Shown: piece after piece, positions 1 to 7,944 of the stretch
Layout of the letters: each line of letters opens with the position of its first letter
Position numbering within the stretch: position 1 is the stretch's first letter
Assembly (NCBI GenBank): GCA_963700375.1
Contig: CAVOXF010000004.1
Coordinates: 186,001 to 250,000, forward strand
Length of the DNA stretch: 64,000 nucleotides
Reading direction: 5' to 3'
Source of the DNA: JAHEEL01 sp963700375
GTDB lineage: Bacteria; Actinomycetota; Acidimicrobiia; Spongiisociales; UBA5794
The notes under the pieces: generated by a model
Told to the model about the DNA's origin: nothing
The model's database searches: none
What the model saw: only the letters and a program-made list of their open reading frames with translations
Translations under genes and position numbers: made by a program

Positions 1-83
1 CGTCCCGTGCCGTTGTCGTATCCATGGGCGCGCGCCGGCTCGACCTTCCTCTGTGAGCCGCGGAGTCGCCGAGTAGAGTCGCG

Positions 84-151
84 GGTGGCACACCCGCGGG
101 GATGATCCACGCCGACCCATCTTTGTCGGGCGCCTCTGCGGGTGTGCCACC
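84..151. repeat. Long inverted repeat, structured-RNA candidate
   Basis: A 14-base arm at 84-97 (GGTGGCACACCCGC) is perfectly complementary to 138-151, separated by 40 bases. Inside, GCCGAC near 111-116 can pair with GTCGGGC near 125-131 with one bulge, so a transcript would fold into a two-tier stem. It lies about 250 bases before thiI and has no U tract, so it is not an ordinary intrinsic terminator. It could be a small RNA, a leader structure or a bidirectional 3' end. The function is unknown. Confidence 0.5.
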
Positions 152-235
152 TCTTCGGATCTTCCCTGCTCCTGTTCGGACGGAATCGACGGCGACCATC
201 AAGCGTTCTCCGAACGACCGCAACTGAGGTATCAC

Positions 236-337
236 ATGGGCGACACGACCGGGCACGGGGTCGACGCGGGTGGGGTCCTCGCGTTCACCGATCGGCCCTC
301 GATCGTCGAGATCCGAACGCCACCGAAGTGGACATAG
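236..337 (+). CDS. Possible small protein, 33 aa
   Basis: ATG at 236 follows TGAGGT, a passable ribosome site, and opens a 33-codon frame ending TAG at 335-337. The product has no membrane segment or recognisable motif. It is the only short frame with a plausible start in the 1-404 interval. I do not recognise it, and it may be chance. Confidence 0.22.
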   Translation: MGDTTGHGVDAGGVLAFTDRPSIVEIRTPPKWT

Positions 338-404
338 CGAGGAACCATGTCGATGAACCCACAGCGGGCCGTATCCTCGGCGTTGAACGAACCGAGGAAC
401 ACCC

Positions 405-1571
405 GTGATCCACATCACCCTGTCCGGCGACATCTTCCTGAAGTCGCGGCGCACGCAGCCGCCGATGATCCGGTGCGTGGTGGCGAGTCTCCGTCAGGCC
501 CTTGGCGAGGCCGGATGCGACGTTCCCCTCGATCGGCTCGGTTCACATCGATTCGCGCTCGAACCGGGCGATCGGGTCGACGAGGTGATCGAGCGGGCTT
601 CGCGGGTGTTCGGTGTGGCGTCAGTTGACGAGATGGTGGAGCTGGACGGTGGTGATCTCGACCATCTCTCCGAAGAGATCGCCCGGCACGCCGGCGAGCG
701 GGTGGCGGGCCGTACCTTCGGCATTCGCGTCAAACGGCGGGGAAACCACACGTGGCGGTCATACGATCTCGTGTGCAAGGCGGGGGACCTGCTGGTCGCC
801 GCCGGCGGGACGGTGCACCTCGACAACCCTGAGGAACCGGTCGAGATCACGGTTCTCGATGACCGCGCGTTCCTCTTCGTCGAGCGTCATCGGGGACCGG
901 GCGGGCTTCCCGTCGGTACCCAGGAGCCGCTCCTGGCCCTCATCTCAGGGGGTTTCGACTCGGTGGTGGCCGCGTGGATGATGATGTCGCGGGGGAGTCC
1001 GGTCGAGTTCGTCCACTTCACACTCTCGTGCTCGCAGTCCGATCATGCGTTGGCCGTGGCCCGCTCGTTGTGGGAACGATGGGGGTACGGAACCGATCCT
1101 TTGGTGCACGTTGTCGAGTTCCAACCGGTCAAGGACGCGTTGATTGAGAACGTCGATGCGAGGATGCGTCAGGTGGCTCTGAAGGTCCTGATGGCGAGGG
1201 CGGCGTCGCAGATTGCCAACGAGCGGGGGATTCTGGCCCTCGTCACCGGCGATGCACTGGGCCAGGTGTCGTCGCAGACCCTGCCACACCTCGTCGGCGT
1301 CTCCGAAGCTGCCGACGTTCCGGTGCTGCGGCCCCTCCTTGGTCTACCGAAGGACGTGATCATCGACTACGCGAGGCGCATCGGCACTGCAGAGATCTCC
1401 GCTCGTGCGCAAGAAGTCTGCGATCTCTCCGATGGACGACCCGTGGCAACCAGCGCGCGGCCGGATCAGGTAGGCCGTTCGATTCGCAATATCCCCGACG
1501 TGCTGATGGAGGATGTGATCGCCACGCGAAAGACGTTCCAGATCAAGGACTGGTTCCCCGGGGCGATGTGA
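405..1571 (+). CDS. thiI: ThiI-type tRNA 4-thiouridine / thiamine sulfurtransferase
   Basis: 388 aa. ThiI adenylates tRNA U8 and transfers sulfur to give 4-thiouridine; in many bacteria it also feeds sulfur to thiamine thiazole synthesis. The N-terminal ferredoxin-like plus THUMP region (about residues 1-170) is followed by the PP-loop SGGFDS near residues 181-186, the ATP-binding signature. No C-terminal rhodanese domain is present, which matches the short ThiI form. GTG start at 405 is preceded by CCGAGGAAC at a suitable distance. The 3' end overlaps the convergent dehydratase gene by 29 bases. Family assignment is firm; which sulfur donor serves it is unknown. Confidence 0.9.
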   Translation: MIHITLSGDIFLKSRRTQPPMIRCVVASLRQALGEAGCDVPLDRLGSHRFALEPGDRVDEVIERASRVFGVASVDEMVELDGGDLDHLSEEIARHAGERVAGRTFGIRVKRRGNHTWRSYDLVCKAGDLLVAAGGTVHLDNPEEPVEITVLDDRAFLFVERHRGPGGLPVGTQEPLLALISGGFDSVVAAWMMMSRGSPVEFVHFTLSCSQSDHALAVARSLWERWGYGTDPLVHVVEFQPVKDALIENVDARMRQVALKVLMARAASQIANERGILALVTGDALGQVSSQTLPHLVGVSEAADVPVLRPLLGLPKDVIIDYARRIGTAEISARAQEVCDLSDGRPVATSARPDQVGRSIRNIPDVLMEDVIATRKTFQIKDWFPGAM

Positions 1572-2517
1572 GCGCCTCTGCAGCGTCGAGCCAGGCGAAA
1601 TCGGTGTTCCCCCCGGAGATGATCACACCGACGCGCCGGTCCCGGAATCGCCCGGGTTCGGTCCTCAGCGCGGCGAGGGGAGTGGCTCCGGACGGTTCGA
1701 CAACGAGCTTCATCCGCTGAAGCAGGAAGGAGGCGGCCTCGAGGATCGCCGCCTCCGTCACGCGCACAACCTCGGCCCCGAGGCTGATCAGAATCGTGAA
1801 CGGTCGTGCCCCGATTCCCGTCAGGAGACCGTCGGCGACTGTTACCGGCGATTCGACGCCCGGCTGCCGGATGCCGCTCACGAGTGATCGGTAGGCGTCG
1901 TCAACGGCGAACGGCTCAGCGCCGACGACCGGGATCGCAGGGGTCTGTCCGGCGCCCACGATTGCTGCCCCGGAGAGCAAGCCACCGCCGCCGATCGGCG
2001 CGACCACAACGTCGAGCTTCGGAACCTGGTTGACCAGCTCGAGGGTCGCCGTGCCCTGGCCTGCGATTACCGTGGGCTCGTCGAAGGGATGGATGAGTGT
2101 CGCCCCCGTCCGCTCCATGACCGCCGCCGCGGTCGTTTCGCGTTCGGCGTGGTCGCAGAGAACCACTTCGGCCCCGTACGAGCGGACCGCCTCGATCTTG
2201 AGCGCCGGTGCCGTGCGCGGCATCACGACCCAGGCCGGCAGATCGCGGATCGACGCGGCGTAGGCGATGGCCTGCCCGTGGTTGCCGGAAGAGTGGGTTA
2301 CGACACCTCGAGTGCCTTCGGGCAACTGCAGAACGGCGTTGGTGGCTCCGCGTGCCTTGAACGCGCCGACCTTCTGGAGGTTCTCCGCCTTGAAGAACAC
2401 CGTGCAGCCGAGTTCCCGGTCCAACGTCGCCGAAGTGAACACCGGCGTACGGTGCACGAACGGTTGGATGCGAACGGCCGCGGCCTCAACATCGGCGAGC
2501 GTCACGGGTAGCGTCAT
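1543..2517 (-). CDS. PLP-dependent threonine/serine dehydratase (no ACT domain)
   Basis: 324 aa, fold-type II PLP enzyme. The lysine that binds PLP is in GAFKARGA (about residues 55-62). SSGNHGQA binds the substrate carboxylate, GGGGLLSG holds the PLP phosphate, and SGGNTD is near the end. It lacks the C-terminal regulatory ACT domain of biosynthetic IlvA, so it resembles the catabolic threonine deaminase / serine racemase / hydroxyaspartate ammonia-lyase group, and substrate cannot be chosen from sequence. Start ATG at 2517 gives a 4-base ATGA overlap with the upstream membrane gene, so the two are translationally coupled. A longer upstream frame exists but lies inside that gene and is not used. 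Confidence 0.88.
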   Translation of the reverse strand: MTLPVTLADVEAAAVRIQPFVHRTPVFTSATLDRELGCTVFFKAENLQKVGAFKARGATNAVLQLPEGTRGVVTHSSGNHGQAIAYAASIRDLPAWVVMPRTAPALKIEAVRSYGAEVVLCDHAERETTAAAVMERTGATLIHPFDEPTVIAGQGTATLELVNQVPKLDVVVAPIGGGGLLSGAAIVGAGQTPAIPVVGAEPFAVDDAYRSLVSGIRQPGVESPVTVADGLLTGIGARPFTILISLGAEVVRVTEAAILEAASFLLQRMKLVVEPSGATPLAALRTEPGRFRDRRVGVIISGGNTDFAWLDAAEALTSPRGTSP

Positions 2518-3188
2518 CGGTTCGGCTCCTGGCTTCGGGGATCGGTCATGGCAACAAAGTAGGCGCCGAGGGCGGTTGCGGAAAGGATGTGCCACAGCGC
2601 ATGGAACTGCAGCATCGCATCTGGTTCGCATGTTGACGCGGCGGATCGGCCGAGGGCGTTGAACAGCAGGGACGCGGCGAAGAGCGAGAGGGCCGTGGCG
2701 TACCAGCGGCCGTTGATGCCGCCAATCCGATGCATGAGCCAATCGGACACGATGAGGGCGATGATCGAGATCCCGGTCAGCACATTGCTGGAGGTGGGGG
2801 CCACGATCAGAACCACGGAGATCGCAGCAATGATGCCACCGAGACCCAGCCAGGCTGACCGCCTGCGTATGCCAAGCGAAGAAGCGGGATCCATGACGAC
2901 CAGGAACCACAGGGTCGCGAGGAACGTCACATCGTGGGCGAAGCCGGCACCGGTCGACTGGGGCCCGTGGTAGAGGAAGCTGCCAACACCTGTGGCCGCC
3001 GTGAGCAGGCCGAACGCCCTCCGCAGGGTCCGCTCTGGCGGGGCGGACTGCCCGGAAGAAGCGATCAGGGCGAGGCCAACAACGGTGTAGGCGAGGCTGG
3101 ACCAGGCGTTGATCGGCTGCAGGAGCCAACCTCCGGCGATCGCTTCACAATCGCTGGATCCGAGAGGTGCAGTCAACGCGACGAACAT
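2514..3188 (-). CDS. CREST/alkaline-ceramidase-like membrane protein
   Basis: 224 aa with about seven hydrophobic segments. Motifs GSFLYHG and AHD in the first half and FHALWHIL near residue 195 reproduce the Ser/Asp/His and HxxxH pattern of the CREST superfamily (alkaline ceramidases, PAQR receptors, related bacterial integral-membrane hydrolases), where they bind zinc. A lipid amidase-type hydrolase is the best family-level inference; the substrate is unknown. It is first gene of a two-gene minus-strand unit with the dehydratase, with stop and start overlapping. Confidence 0.6.
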   Translation of the reverse strand: MFVALTAPLGSSDCEAIAGGWLLQPINAWSSLAYTVVGLALIASSGQSAPPERTLRRAFGLLTAATGVGSFLYHGPQSTGAGFAHDVTFLATLWFLVVMDPASSLGIRRRSAWLGLGGIIAAISVVLIVAPTSSNVLTGISIIALIVSDWLMHRIGGINGRWYATALSLFAASLLFNALGRSAASTCEPDAMLQFHALWHILSATALGAYFVAMTDPRSQEPNR

Positions 3189-3287
3189 CGGCGCAGGCTA
3201 CCGGCAGCGCCGGGGACTCCGGCTCGTCGGCCGGTCGTCACGCACGCATCGCTCAATCGGCCACGAAGGGTGGCCGAAAAGAACCTG

Positions 3288-3316
3288 TTGACCGCGCAGA
3301 GTAGTCGACATACACT
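3288..3316 (+). promoter_or_regulatory. Housekeeping-type promoter for the DivIVA gene
   Basis: TTGACC at 3288-3293 and TACACT at 3311-3316 are separated by exactly 17 bases. They stand about 45 bases before the ATG at 3362, which has a strong GAGGAGGT ribosome site. This is the best sigma-70-like promoter I noticed in the window. Confidence 0.55.
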
Positions 3317-3361
3317 GACCGTCCCGGTGCCGGGCTACATCGGATGTGAGGAGGTTGACAC

Positions 3362-4144
3362 ATGGACTCGCTGGCAGAGTCGGTCGAGCGCCGATCGTTC
3401 GATGTGGGACGTCGCGGGTACAACCGGGCGCAAGTCGACGCGTTCCTTGCCGAGATGGCAGCATCGATCGCGATTCTCGAAGAGAACCTGCGTGACACAC
3501 TGATCTACAACCGCGAATTCGAGCGCCGGCGCGTCGGCAACCGCGAAGCGGAGGATTCCGTCGAGACCGCATACGTGGCCGCGGCTGAGGCCAAACAGAA
3601 GCTACTTTCGGACGCCGAGGAGCGCGCGGCTCTCGTGCTTCGCGATGCCGAGATCGAATCTGCCAGGCTGCTGGCCGAGCCGCGCGCCGCCTCCGAACAG
3701 GCACGACGGGATGCGGAAGGTCTGCTGCTACAGGCGCAGGCCCGCCTCGACGCTGCCAACCGGGAAGCGGCGGCGATCATCGAAGAAGCCGAGGCTGCCC
3801 GCAGCGAGGCGACTCGTCGGGGAGAACTGGACATCGCCTCCGCCGGTACCGAGGCAGAACGCCTGCGAACCGAAGCCCAGGCCGAGTCGGTTCGTCTCGT
3901 TGACGCCGCGCGGAGCGAAGCCGATTCGGTTCTTGCCGAGGCAACAAGACGTGCGTCCGAGGTGTACGAGGCCGAGCGACGGAGGGCCATCGAGCGATTC
4001 GCCCAGAGCCGCGACGAATACGAGGACCTCGCCCGGCGCCTGCGTGCGCTGAAGGAAGCCACCGGTGACATGCTCACGAACGCGCTTCGTGACTACGAGG
4101 CAATCCGCGTCGTCCTCGACGAATCATCGGTTGAGGTCGGCTGA
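3362..4144 (+). CDS. DivIVA-domain coiled-coil protein
   Basis: 260 aa. Residues 9-40 (RRSFDVGRRGYNRAQVDAF region) carry the DivIVA N-terminal membrane-curvature motif with the conserved GY and VD.FL pattern. From about residue 60 to 235 the protein is a near-continuous Ala/Glu/Arg-rich coiled coil. Proteins of this type (Wag31, SepIVA relatives) organise polar growth and division in actinobacteria. The start is set by GAGGAGGT eight bases upstream. It stands alone behind its own promoter, with an OmpA-domain gene downstream. Which DivIVA paralogue it is cannot be settled here. Confidence 0.82.
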   Translation: MDSLAESVERRSFDVGRRGYNRAQVDAFLAEMAASIAILEENLRDTLIYNREFERRRVGNREAEDSVETAYVAAAEAKQKLLSDAEERAALVLRDAEIESARLLAEPRAASEQARRDAEGLLLQAQARLDAANREAAAIIEEAEAARSEATRRGELDIASAGTEAERLRTEAQAESVRLVDAARSEADSVLAEATRRASEVYEAERRRAIERFAQSRDEYEDLARRLRALKEATGDMLTNALRDYEAIRVVLDESSVEVG

Positions 4145-4210
4145 CCAGCAACCGATACATAACTGAGGTGCGAGCCGTTGTGGGCGCACGCGATAGCCTT
4201 TTGAGAGATC

Positions 4211-5434
4211 ATGGCGAACAAAGCTTCGAAACGTCTTCAGCAACTCGACCGCAAAGCGGCTGCGAAATCGCAGCCGCTGTCGTCGCGCTTCAATCCGCCG
4301 GGCGAGATCGACCCGGCGGCGTCGTGGGCGGCATTCGTGGCGGGGATGGTGCTCATCTTTCTCATGCTCACCTCGCTCGCCGTGTTCGTCGGCTCGACAT
4401 CCATCGAATCGGACCTTGAAGCACGATCCGAGCAGGCACTGCGGATTGCCGGGTTCCAGGAGATCACCGCGGACGCCGACGGATTTGCCGTCGACCTGAA
4501 GGGCCAGTATCGGGAAGGTCAAGATCTCGAGACCGGGGTCCAGGCGGTCGCCGCGCTGGCGGGCGTGAGCTCGGTCGATGCGGCAGGAGTCTGGGAGATC
4601 GAGGCATCAGAGCCCGTCGACACCGTGGTAGCAGGTGCGCCTGTTGCCTTCACGTGGAGCGGCGAAACGATCACAGTGTCCGGTGCGCTTTCGACCGAAG
4701 AGCAGGTGGCGTTTCTCGTGGAATCCCTCGCGGCCATCACGGTCTCGGATGGAACCGAGGCGAGGTTCACGACCGTCGACGTCGGGAGTGTTGAGGTCGT
4801 CGAAGGCCTCGAACCCGAGGATGAATGGATCGGGACGAGCGTTGCTCTGGTTGGCACCCTGGCCGGCGGACTCGGCGATGGCGGCGTGACCGTCAATCCC
4901 GCCGCTGACGTAGTCACCACCTCCGGCAAGACAGAGACGCGCCAAGACAAGCGTGACCTGGTCGCTTCAACCGACGCCCTTGTCCTTGCGCTCGCAGCCG
5001 ACGGTTTCGATTTCACCGACGGAGTCCTCGGTCCGCCGAAGCCGCCGGCGCCCACGAAGGAAGAGGTCGAGGAACTCGACCGCACGCTTGCCGAACTGAT
5101 CGAAGGAAAGGTCGTCGAGTTCGAGTTCGGCAGCGACGAACTCGCCGATGATGGAATCGCACTCCTCGACGACCTTCTCATCGCACTGGTCGAATTCCCG
5201 GCCGTAAGTGTGGAGGTCGAGGGGCATGCCGATACGGACGGCAGTGCCGACCGAAATCTCGATCTCTCTCAGCGCAGGGCCGAAGCCGTGGTCGCATACT
5301 TCGTGAGCCGGGGGGAAAGCCCCGACCGTTTCGTTGCCATCGGCTACGGTGACACGCGTCCGATCGCGGACAACTCGACCGAATCGGGCCGGCAGAAGAA
5401 CCGCCGCATCGAGTTCAATGCCCTGGAGGGATAG
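4211..5434 (+). CDS. OmpA-domain protein with BON-like repeats (ArfA type)
   Basis: 407 aa. A basic N terminus precedes one membrane anchor at about residues 38-61. Residues 70-250 look like two BON-like alpha/beta repeats, and residues about 300-405 form an OmpA C-terminal domain with GHADTDGSADRNLDLSQRR, the peptidoglycan-binding signature. The layout matches the mycobacterial ArfA/OmpATb arrangement (single TM, BON, OmpA), so it likely tethers the envelope to diaminopimelate peptidoglycan. ATG 4211 was chosen as the first start; the ribosome site is weak. A 1-base overlap joins it to a tiny membrane-protein gene. Confidence 0.75.
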   Translation: MANKASKRLQQLDRKAAAKSQPLSSRFNPPGEIDPAASWAAFVAGMVLIFLMLTSLAVFVGSTSIESDLEARSEQALRIAGFQEITADADGFAVDLKGQYREGQDLETGVQAVAALAGVSSVDAAGVWEIEASEPVDTVVAGAPVAFTWSGETITVSGALSTEEQVAFLVESLAAITVSDGTEARFTTVDVGSVEVVEGLEPEDEWIGTSVALVGTLAGGLGDGGVTVNPAADVVTTSGKTETRQDKRDLVASTDALVLALAADGFDFTDGVLGPPKPPAPTKEEVEELDRTLAELIEGKVVEFEFGSDELADDGIALLDDLLIALVEFPAVSVEVEGHADTDGSADRNLDLSQRRAEAVVAYFVSRGESPDRFVAIGYGDTRPIADNSTESGRQKNRRIEFNALEG

Positions 5435-5556
5435 TGCTTTACGTCGGCTCACAGATCGTCATCTGGATCGTCCTCGCCGTTGCCTTCGGCTTTGCCGTCG
5501 GCTGGATGGTGAAGGGTCGCCGCGGGATGAAGGTCAAGCAGCGCAAGCGCTTCTGA
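5434..5556 (+). CDS. Small single-span membrane protein, 40 aa
   Basis: GTG at 5434 shares its G with the TAG stop of the OmpA-domain gene, so it is translationally coupled. One hydrophobic helix (about residues 6-25) is followed by a strongly basic tail rich in K and R. No family was recognised. Position and coupling suggest an accessory subunit of the OmpA-domain protein, which is inference. Confidence 0.5.
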   Translation: MLYVGSQIVIWIVLAVAFGFAVGWMVKGRRGMKVKQRKRF

Positions 5557-5608
5557 GCTCGGGTGACTCCCGCCGCGCTTTCCGGGTTTGACGACGCCGC
5601 ATGGCGCT

Positions 5609-6946
5609 CTACAACGCTCGCGTGTCTCGCCCGTACGCATGGGGTTCGTCGTCCGGATCCGCCATCACGGGGTCCCGGACCAGGGCGGTTCCGAGCAGGA
5701 ACGTAGCGATCGCCAGGACAAGCACCGACCCACCCACGTAGACGGGGATCACCCCGACCAGGCCGGCGATCATGCCGCCGATTGCGGCACCGAGCGGCAG
5801 CCCAAGCCACGCGAGGGTGCGGGACGCGGCAATCACCCGGCCGAGCAGTTCCGGGGGTGTCAGACGCTGGCGCATGGTGGTCAGCGAGACGTTCACCCAG
5901 GCCATGCCCGCGAACGTGAGGCCGGCCGGAATGACCGCCAGGAAGGACCCGATCAGGGCGAGGGCGAGGAAACCTCCGCCGACCATGAACAGGCCGACGA
6001 CGTACATCGTGCCGAGTGGCATCCGCGCTGAGATCCGCGGAGCGAAGACTGCCCCGATCGCACCGATGGCGGCGTTCAGCGCGTAGAACAGGCCCACGCT
6101 GGTCCCGACCGTGGTCAGGTCACCGACGGTGTCGGCTGGCAGATCGAGAATCACGGTGACCACAAACAGCACCAGGAGCGCCTCGAGCGGCTGGAAGACG
6201 AGGTTGGTAAGGGTTCCTCCAAGCGTTGCCCAGCGAAGGCGCGCATCGCCGAGCAGGAAACGCAGGCCGTCGACGAGCGAGTCGCGGAATGCTTCGCTCG
6301 CGGCCGGTGGGCGACCGTGAACGACCCTGAGCATGGTCAGGAATGCCGCCGAAACGAGGAACGTGACGGCGTTGATGAAGAACGCAATCGCGAACCCACC
6401 GCTCAGCGCAATCAGGATTCCGCCAACGAGGGGTCCGATGCTGTACGTCACCATGCGCGCGACCGCAAGCTGTGAATTGGCATCAATGAGCATGTCGTCG
6501 TCGATCACCGACGGCATCAGCGTCTGCAACCCCGAGTCGAAGAAGACCGACAAGGTGCCGATGACGAACGCGACCCCGAACACCAACCACCGCGTGCTTG
6601 CGCCGTTCGCCGCCGCGAGCGCAAGGCCGGCAAAGACAGCGGACCTGGCAAGGTCGACCGTGACCAGCGCCCGGCGAAGGTTCCTCCAGCGGTCGAGGAT
6701 GACACCGGCGACGAGACCGAAGAGCAACATGGGCAACGTCTCCGCGGCCGCGGTAAGACCAAGGTCGATCGGTTCGGCCGTGAGTGCGAGCACGAAGTAG
6801 GGCAGGGAGAAGAACGCGATGTAGTCACCGAACAGGGAGACGGCCTGTCCGCCGACCAGGGGGACCATGTTTCGGCGAGCCCTTCGGCGACCAGCGACCC
6901 CGAAGGGATCATCGAGGGCGTAGTCGCCGTGCTCTTCCGAGTCCAT
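5609..6946 (-). CDS. Major facilitator superfamily transporter
   Basis: 445 aa with about 12 hydrophobic segments; a break near the middle contains charged residues typical of MFS two-halves architecture. The N-terminal membrane segments fit the enterobactin-exporter / macrolide-efflux type (MFS_3 group) that exports small molecules by proton antiport. ATG 6946 (MDSEEHGD) is chosen because the 83 upstream codons of the same frame run through the divergent holin-like gene. Substrate is not predictable. Confidence 0.8.
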   Translation of the reverse strand: MDSEEHGDYALDDPFGVAGRRRARRNMVPLVGGQAVSLFGDYIAFFSLPYFVLALTAEPIDLGLTAAAETLPMLLFGLVAGVILDRWRNLRRALVTVDLARSAVFAGLALAAANGASTRWLVFGVAFVIGTLSVFFDSGLQTLMPSVIDDDMLIDANSQLAVARMVTYSIGPLVGGILIALSGGFAIAFFINAVTFLVSAAFLTMLRVVHGRPPAASEAFRDSLVDGLRFLLGDARLRWATLGGTLTNLVFQPLEALLVLFVVTVILDLPADTVGDLTTVGTSVGLFYALNAAIGAIGAVFAPRISARMPLGTMYVVGLFMVGGGFLALALIGSFLAVIPAGLTFAGMAWVNVSLTTMRQRLTPPELLGRVIAASRTLAWLGLPLGAAIGGMIAGLVGVIPVYVGGSVLVLAIATFLLGTALVRDPVMADPDDEPHAYGRDTRAL

Positions 6947-7040
6947 GTTGGCTCGACATGGTACCCGACGCGGCTGAACGAGCGTGACAGTCGCGAATCC
7001 GATTAGCCTGGGGAGCCATCGACCAGGCTGAGGCACAGAG

Positions 7041-7376
7041 ATGGCAAAACTGCAGGATCTACCGGCAATGATCACCGAGTTCCGTGATCTCGCGAAGGAG
7101 TATCTTCTCCAGGAGACCGTCGGCCCGGCCAAGAAACTCGGGCACTTCGCAGGTTTCTCGCTGGGCGCGGCCGCCCTGTGGGCGCTGGGGATCATGCTGC
7201 TCGGCGTAGCCGCGCTCCGCGGGCTGGTCAGGCTGCTGCCGGAGGGCCCGTACTGGGAGGCGCTCGCCTATCTCATCATCGCGATCGTTGCCGTGGTGAT
7301 CGTCGCGATCCTCGTGAATCTCGGTCCGAAATCCGAGACTGAACCTGCTCAACCCATGACGGGAGGCCCATCATGA
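7041..7376 (+). CDS. Holin-superfamily-III-like / actinobacterial DUF1469-type membrane protein
   Basis: 111 aa with two hydrophobic helices (about residues 38-62 and 75-96) joined by a short loop and preceded by an amphipathic N terminus, resembling the actinobacterial Phage_holin_3_6 (DUF1469) family. It begins a five-gene chain (7041-8765) in which successive genes overlap or nearly abut and which ends in trmI. A role in envelope biology is plausible but unproven. Confidence 0.55.
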   Translation: MAKLQDLPAMITEFRDLAKEYLLQETVGPAKKLGHFAGFSLGAAALWALGIMLLGVAALRGLVRLLPEGPYWEALAYLIIAIVAVVIVAILVNLGPKSETEPAQPMTGGPS

Positions 7377-7570
7377 CCATCAGCCGTGACGATCTCGAGG
7401 CGCGTCTTCGAGACATCCAAGACGTGGTGGTCACCAGTGAGGAGGAAGCAAAACAGAACGCCGGACTGCTGATCGGCGGAGCCGTCGTGGTTGTGATTGC
7501 GATTGTCGCATACAGCATCTGGCGGTCGCGTCGCCGTCGCATCCACATCGAGGTCTACCAGACGTCATGA
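7373..7570 (+). CDS. Small single-span membrane protein, 65 aa
   Basis: Starts within an ATGA overlap with the previous gene. An acidic N-terminal helix (residues 1-28) precedes one strong transmembrane helix (about 30-49) and a basic RSRRRR stop-transfer tail, predicting N-out or N-in single-pass topology. No family recognised. Confidence 0.6.
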   Translation: MTISRDDLEARLRDIQDVVVTSEEEAKQNAGLLIGGAVVVVIAIVAYSIWRSRRRRIHIEVYQTS

Positions 7571-7836
7571 ACGACGTTTCCTTCTTCCTTCGGCGGTGGT
7601 GGTACCGCAAGGTCCCCGCGCTGGTCCGTTTCGGGATGTCCTACGCGCAGACGGCCGCGAAGGCCAACGACCTTCCCAGGCTTGGGCTCGCACTTGCCGC
7701 CGTTGCCTACGGCGCCAACAGGAAGCGCAACCGGCCGAAGCTGGTCTACTCGACGTCGATCGACACCGACCAGAGCGTCATGATCCGGGTCATGCGCGGC
7801 CGACGCCCGATCGGCGAAGCACGCGTGGACCGGTAG
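7567..7836 (+). CDS. Small basic protein, 89 aa
   Basis: Starts in an ATGA overlap with the preceding gene. It is rich in Arg/Lys with a moderately hydrophobic segment around residues 38-52, and likely membrane-associated rather than spanning. I do not recognise it. Coupling to its neighbours is the main support for it being real. Confidence 0.55.
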   Translation: MNDVSFFLRRWWYRKVPALVRFGMSYAQTAAKANDLPRLGLALAAVAYGANRKRNRPKLVYSTSIDTDQSVMIRVMRGRRPIGEARVDR

Positions 7837-7845
7837 GGCACCACG

Positions 7846-7944
7846 ATGCGAAACCAGAAGACGTGGGTGAAGGTGATCATTTGGGTGATCGTCGTGACGA
7901 TGGTCCTCTCGTTTGTCGTCGCAGGCCTTTCGGCGATCGGGTGA
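7846..7944 (+). CDS. DUF4044-like micro membrane protein, 32 aa
   Basis: ATG 7846, TGA at 7942-7944. After a basic start (MRNQKTWVK) nearly the whole product is one hydrophobic helix ending at the C terminus. Composition and length resemble the DUF4044 family of about 35-residue membrane proteins. Its stop overlaps the GTG start of trmI by 4 bases (GTGA), which supports translation. Confidence 0.5.
   Translation: MRNQKTWVKVIIWVIVVTMVLSFVVAGLSAIG

Noticed and set aside
1806..3503. Plus-strand frames over the dehydratase and CREST genes
   Set aside because: They are high-GC shadows: no ribosome sites, no motifs, and they contradict two well supported minus-strand genes.
3198..4077. Minus-strand Ser/Arg-rich frames opposite the DivIVA gene
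   Set aside because: Antisense of coiled-coil Ala/Glu codons; composition only.
7041..7376. Prophage holin
   Set aside because: No lysin, capsid or tail genes nearby; the family is widespread on actinobacterial chromosomes.
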